Assembly: GCA_949358305.1 (NCBI GenBank) | Contig: OX442315.1 | Coordinates: 19,432,427 to 19,496,426 of the forward strand | DNA: 64,000 nt | Direction: 5' to 3' | DNA from: Strigamia acuminata | Taxonomy: Eukaryota; Arthropoda; Chilopoda; Geophilomorpha; Linotaeniidae | Shown here: in pieces, positions 61,592 through 64,000 of the stretch | How positions within the stretch are numbered: the first letter of the stretch is position 1 | Layout: every line of letters begins with the position of its first letter | The notes under the pieces: generated by a model | Told to the model about the DNA's origin: nothing | Databases searched by the model: none | The model's input: only the letters and a program-made list of their open reading frames with translations | Translations under genes and position numbers: made by a program

Positions 61592-62323
61592 ACCAATGTT
61601 CCTAATAAAACTGTCTACGATAACAATAACAAAAATTTACGCACGTAATCCGCACTAATATAGATATAATATCAAATTTCTTGTTTTAACTGCGAATGCA
61701 CAGTTTGTATATTTATAATTTATTTCAACGCCACGTTTGTGAGTTTTCTTCTTTATTATTAGTTATTATTATTCAATTCTCGATGCATGCATGATATAAA
61801 CTAAACAGTGTGTGGCTTAAAGCACGTATTTTTCTATAAAATAAAAAGTTTGAAATAAAAAGTTTAAATGTTCAAATAAAAATTTTAAAAAATTTTAATT
61901 TCAAACTTATTGCATCTAAGGAAGTTGGAAAATATAAACGGCCACGCATCGCTTCAAATTTCATTTTTCACTAAATTATTGCTTCAAGTATGGACTGTAC
62001 ATAAATACAGCTGCGGGAAAAAATGTAAACCGCATCCACGACCGTTGCCGGAAACCCCGTCCTTTCCTTTAATTGACAACCTTGTAGTTTAGACTTTTCC
62101 TTGTAATACAAGACCCGCAAATTCAAATTACACGTTTCCTTAACGGTATAAGAACTTGTATTTGTAAATACAACCGCGGAAAAATCATTATTAGACACTT
62201 TCGCCACTCCATGGGATAGTTACATGGCGTAAATCCATATCAAAATGCGGGAACAGGACCAAACACATTTCGTGGCAAATTGGAGCCTCGTGTTCAGTGT
62301 CAGAAAAGCACAATTTATGACTG

Positions 62324-62331
62324 GCCGCCAT
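62324..62331 (+). promoter_or_regulatory. Pho/YY1-type GCCGCCAT site downstream of lab
   Basis: Exact copy about 1.4 kb after the lab stop, close to a TGATTTAT half-consensus at about 62355. Confidence 0.3.
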
Positions 62332-63682
62332 TGCTATTTATGACCCTTCAAACCATGATTTATCTTGACCTACGCAAAAGCGCTGAGTAAGAGCGGTGGC
62401 CCCAAAACATCTTAACATGATGCGTATCCTCTCTCATCATGACCTCTTCTTTAATTTATCTTCATAATTCTGTTTAACTTTCAGTTTATTTTCACTAAAA
62501 ATCAAAATTACTTTCTTATCGCCTCGAAAAATCGAGAAAAACCCCTCCCCCCTTAAAACCACTTTTAATAATACACCAATATCACGTTGTGTGATTTGTC
62601 AAACCATAAAAATAAAGAATCCCACTCCCATTATTCACGCAATTTGTAAAGCACACAACACTAGCAAAACTTTCATGAAAGAAAAATATTCCGAAGTACA
62701 AAATATATATATATATTTGTATATGAATTTTTCTTTAAAAAAAAAAGTTAATTTATCTTGAGAGCAATGAGTTTTGACGCTATTGTATGCTACAAGAAAC
62801 TGAATAGGCTTTGGTGTACACTCAGACTCGAAAAGCAAACTTTTATCCAAAGAAGACTCAAGCACACAATTGGAAAGCTTTCGATCGAAAAACCTTCAGC
62901 TGAATGAGCCATCAACCACTGCCACCTGGGAACATCACACGGGGAGAAAAGAACAGAAACATTCTGTCTAACGAATTAGTTAGAAAAAAACAAACAAAAA
63001 GAATAAGTGAAAACGTGTTATTTTTACTCACTTTTGAACATCATGAAAAATTGATAGCAAGTAATAAAATTAATGTAATAAACATAAGCCCAGCTTACTG
63101 CAGCCTTCTGTACAAATAGACCAATCACTGTAATATATAGACATCCATCGCTATCATAAACCAGTCTAGCTGGAGTCGATGAAGTTGACAAATTAGGAGA
63201 TTTGTGTCTTCACTTGTACGGATCAAAAGCCAATTCAACTATCCATTTACTCATATACTTTCCCCCACACAATGGAAAGACCGTTCATATTTTCATAAAG
63301 AACAATATAAAAAAATATTTATCGATATATTACACAGTTTATTAAAAATACATAAACTTATATGTAATTACGATCATTTGACATCTGTATCCGTCTAGCA
63401 AAAGAATAAAAGATTATAGTTTATGTTTTGAAAAGACAATAAGCCTACACGACAAATGACGCTATCCATTGCACGCCACACGGTCATCAAAGGCGTTTTT
63501 AATTAAGTTATCATCCAATAGAAGAAAAAAAAATTATAATTTAAAAAAAAAAAATCCTCTTCGAAAACATCGACGATCTTTAAGTGAAATTCCAGTTTTG
63601 AGATTGCTGGCAGAGGTCGGGTGGCGATACATCTCACGACACTTAACTCAGGCGACGGCTGGCTAACTGGCCCGAAGCGTAA

Positions 63683-63715
63683 ATGCCAAAAATGTCGACT
63701 CTATTCATGTCAAAG
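63683..63715 (+). CDS. Possible short first coding exon of a gene beyond the window
   Basis: ATG CCA AAA ATG followed by seven more codons ends exactly at AAG before GTGAGTGATC, a strong donor, in phase 0. The surrounding 100 bases are GC-richer than the AT-rich lab 3' flank. If real, the gene lies to the right and is not part of the visible Hox genes. Eleven codons and a donor can occur by chance. Confidence 0.15.
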
Positions 63716-64000
63716 GTGAGTGATCACCGAAAATAGTAGCTCGAGTTTGCCCACTTTTGGCTTTGTTTTAACTTGAAAACTCGCTCGCAAATGTGCATTA
63801 TTTTACACGGTCAACGGGGAAAAGGAAAAGCAAAAATTCCACATCTTTTGTTGCAAAATGAGTCAGTGGACACACCTCCTCGCATATCCCAAAGCGGCTC
63901 CCAAGCTCCCAAAGAAAAATGACCCTTTTTGGCAGGTACTAGTTGCTCATCTTCAATCAGCTACGTGATGTTGACGATCGCCACTATACCGATGATGCTC

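Larger units (their letters stand above)
60941..64000 (+). other. lab 3' UTR and downstream sequence
   Basis: AT-rich 3' flank of lab. Nothing coding is recognised apart from a possible tiny exon at 63683-63715, reported separately. A TATCGATA word (63320-63327) matches the DREF/BEAF site but is common in AT-rich DNA. Confidence 0.5.

Overview
This is an AT-rich eukaryotic window carrying the anterior end of an animal Hox cluster. Two intact Hox genes lie on the + strand. The first is a Hox2/proboscipedia (pb) orthologue, with exons at 36905-37214 and 44979-46939. The second is a Hox1/labial (lab) orthologue, with exons at 58728-59334 and 60537-60940. Both have a hexapeptide-type motif in exon 1 and a homeobox in exon 2, joined by a phase-1 GT-AG intron. 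The pb N-terminal block (GFINSQPSMAEFM), the YPWMKEKK hexapeptide and the pb- and lab-class homeodomains point to an arthropod, probably a mandibulate such as a hexapod or crustacean. I cannot name the genus.

Layout. Bases 1-36,904 hold no gene I can support. The stretch is AT-rich spacer broken by short GC-richer blocks at about 5.04-5.16, 14.6-15.3, 23.8-24.1, 25.5-25.9, 31.1-31.6, 32.6-32.9 and 35.9-36.9 kb, which are the best places to look for enhancers, insulators, Polycomb elements or non-coding exons. The pb gene with its 7.8 kb intron follows, then 11.8 kb between pb and lab, then lab and about 3 kb of downstream sequence. The pb-then-lab order in one orientation is the expected one when a Hox cluster is read from posterior to anterior. 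No third homeobox (Hox3/zen or Dfd) is visible.

Regulatory signals seen by eye include a compound Hth/Exd-Hox sequence in the pb intron (41142-41159), a spaced set of Exd-Hox, Hth and CRE sites upstream of lab (56581-57467), at least seven exact GCCGCCAT (Pho/YY1-type) sites across the window including a perfect inverted pair at the pb promoter, and one strong CTCF-like site (25753-25766). These suggest auto- or cross-regulation by Hox1/Hox2 products with Exd/Hth and Polycomb-type control, but they are motif inferences.

Mobile-element debris is concentrated between pb and lab at 53.6-56.0 kb: a decayed Tc1/mariner-type transposase, a 5S rRNA 3'-half relic, a duplicated repeat with three copies of a palindrome, and an 80-bp direct repeat pair. 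A MITE-like inverted repeat lies in the pb intron (42804-42954). I found no clearly new biological system. The most interesting material is the cis-regulatory architecture and the invasion of the pb-lab spacer by repeats.
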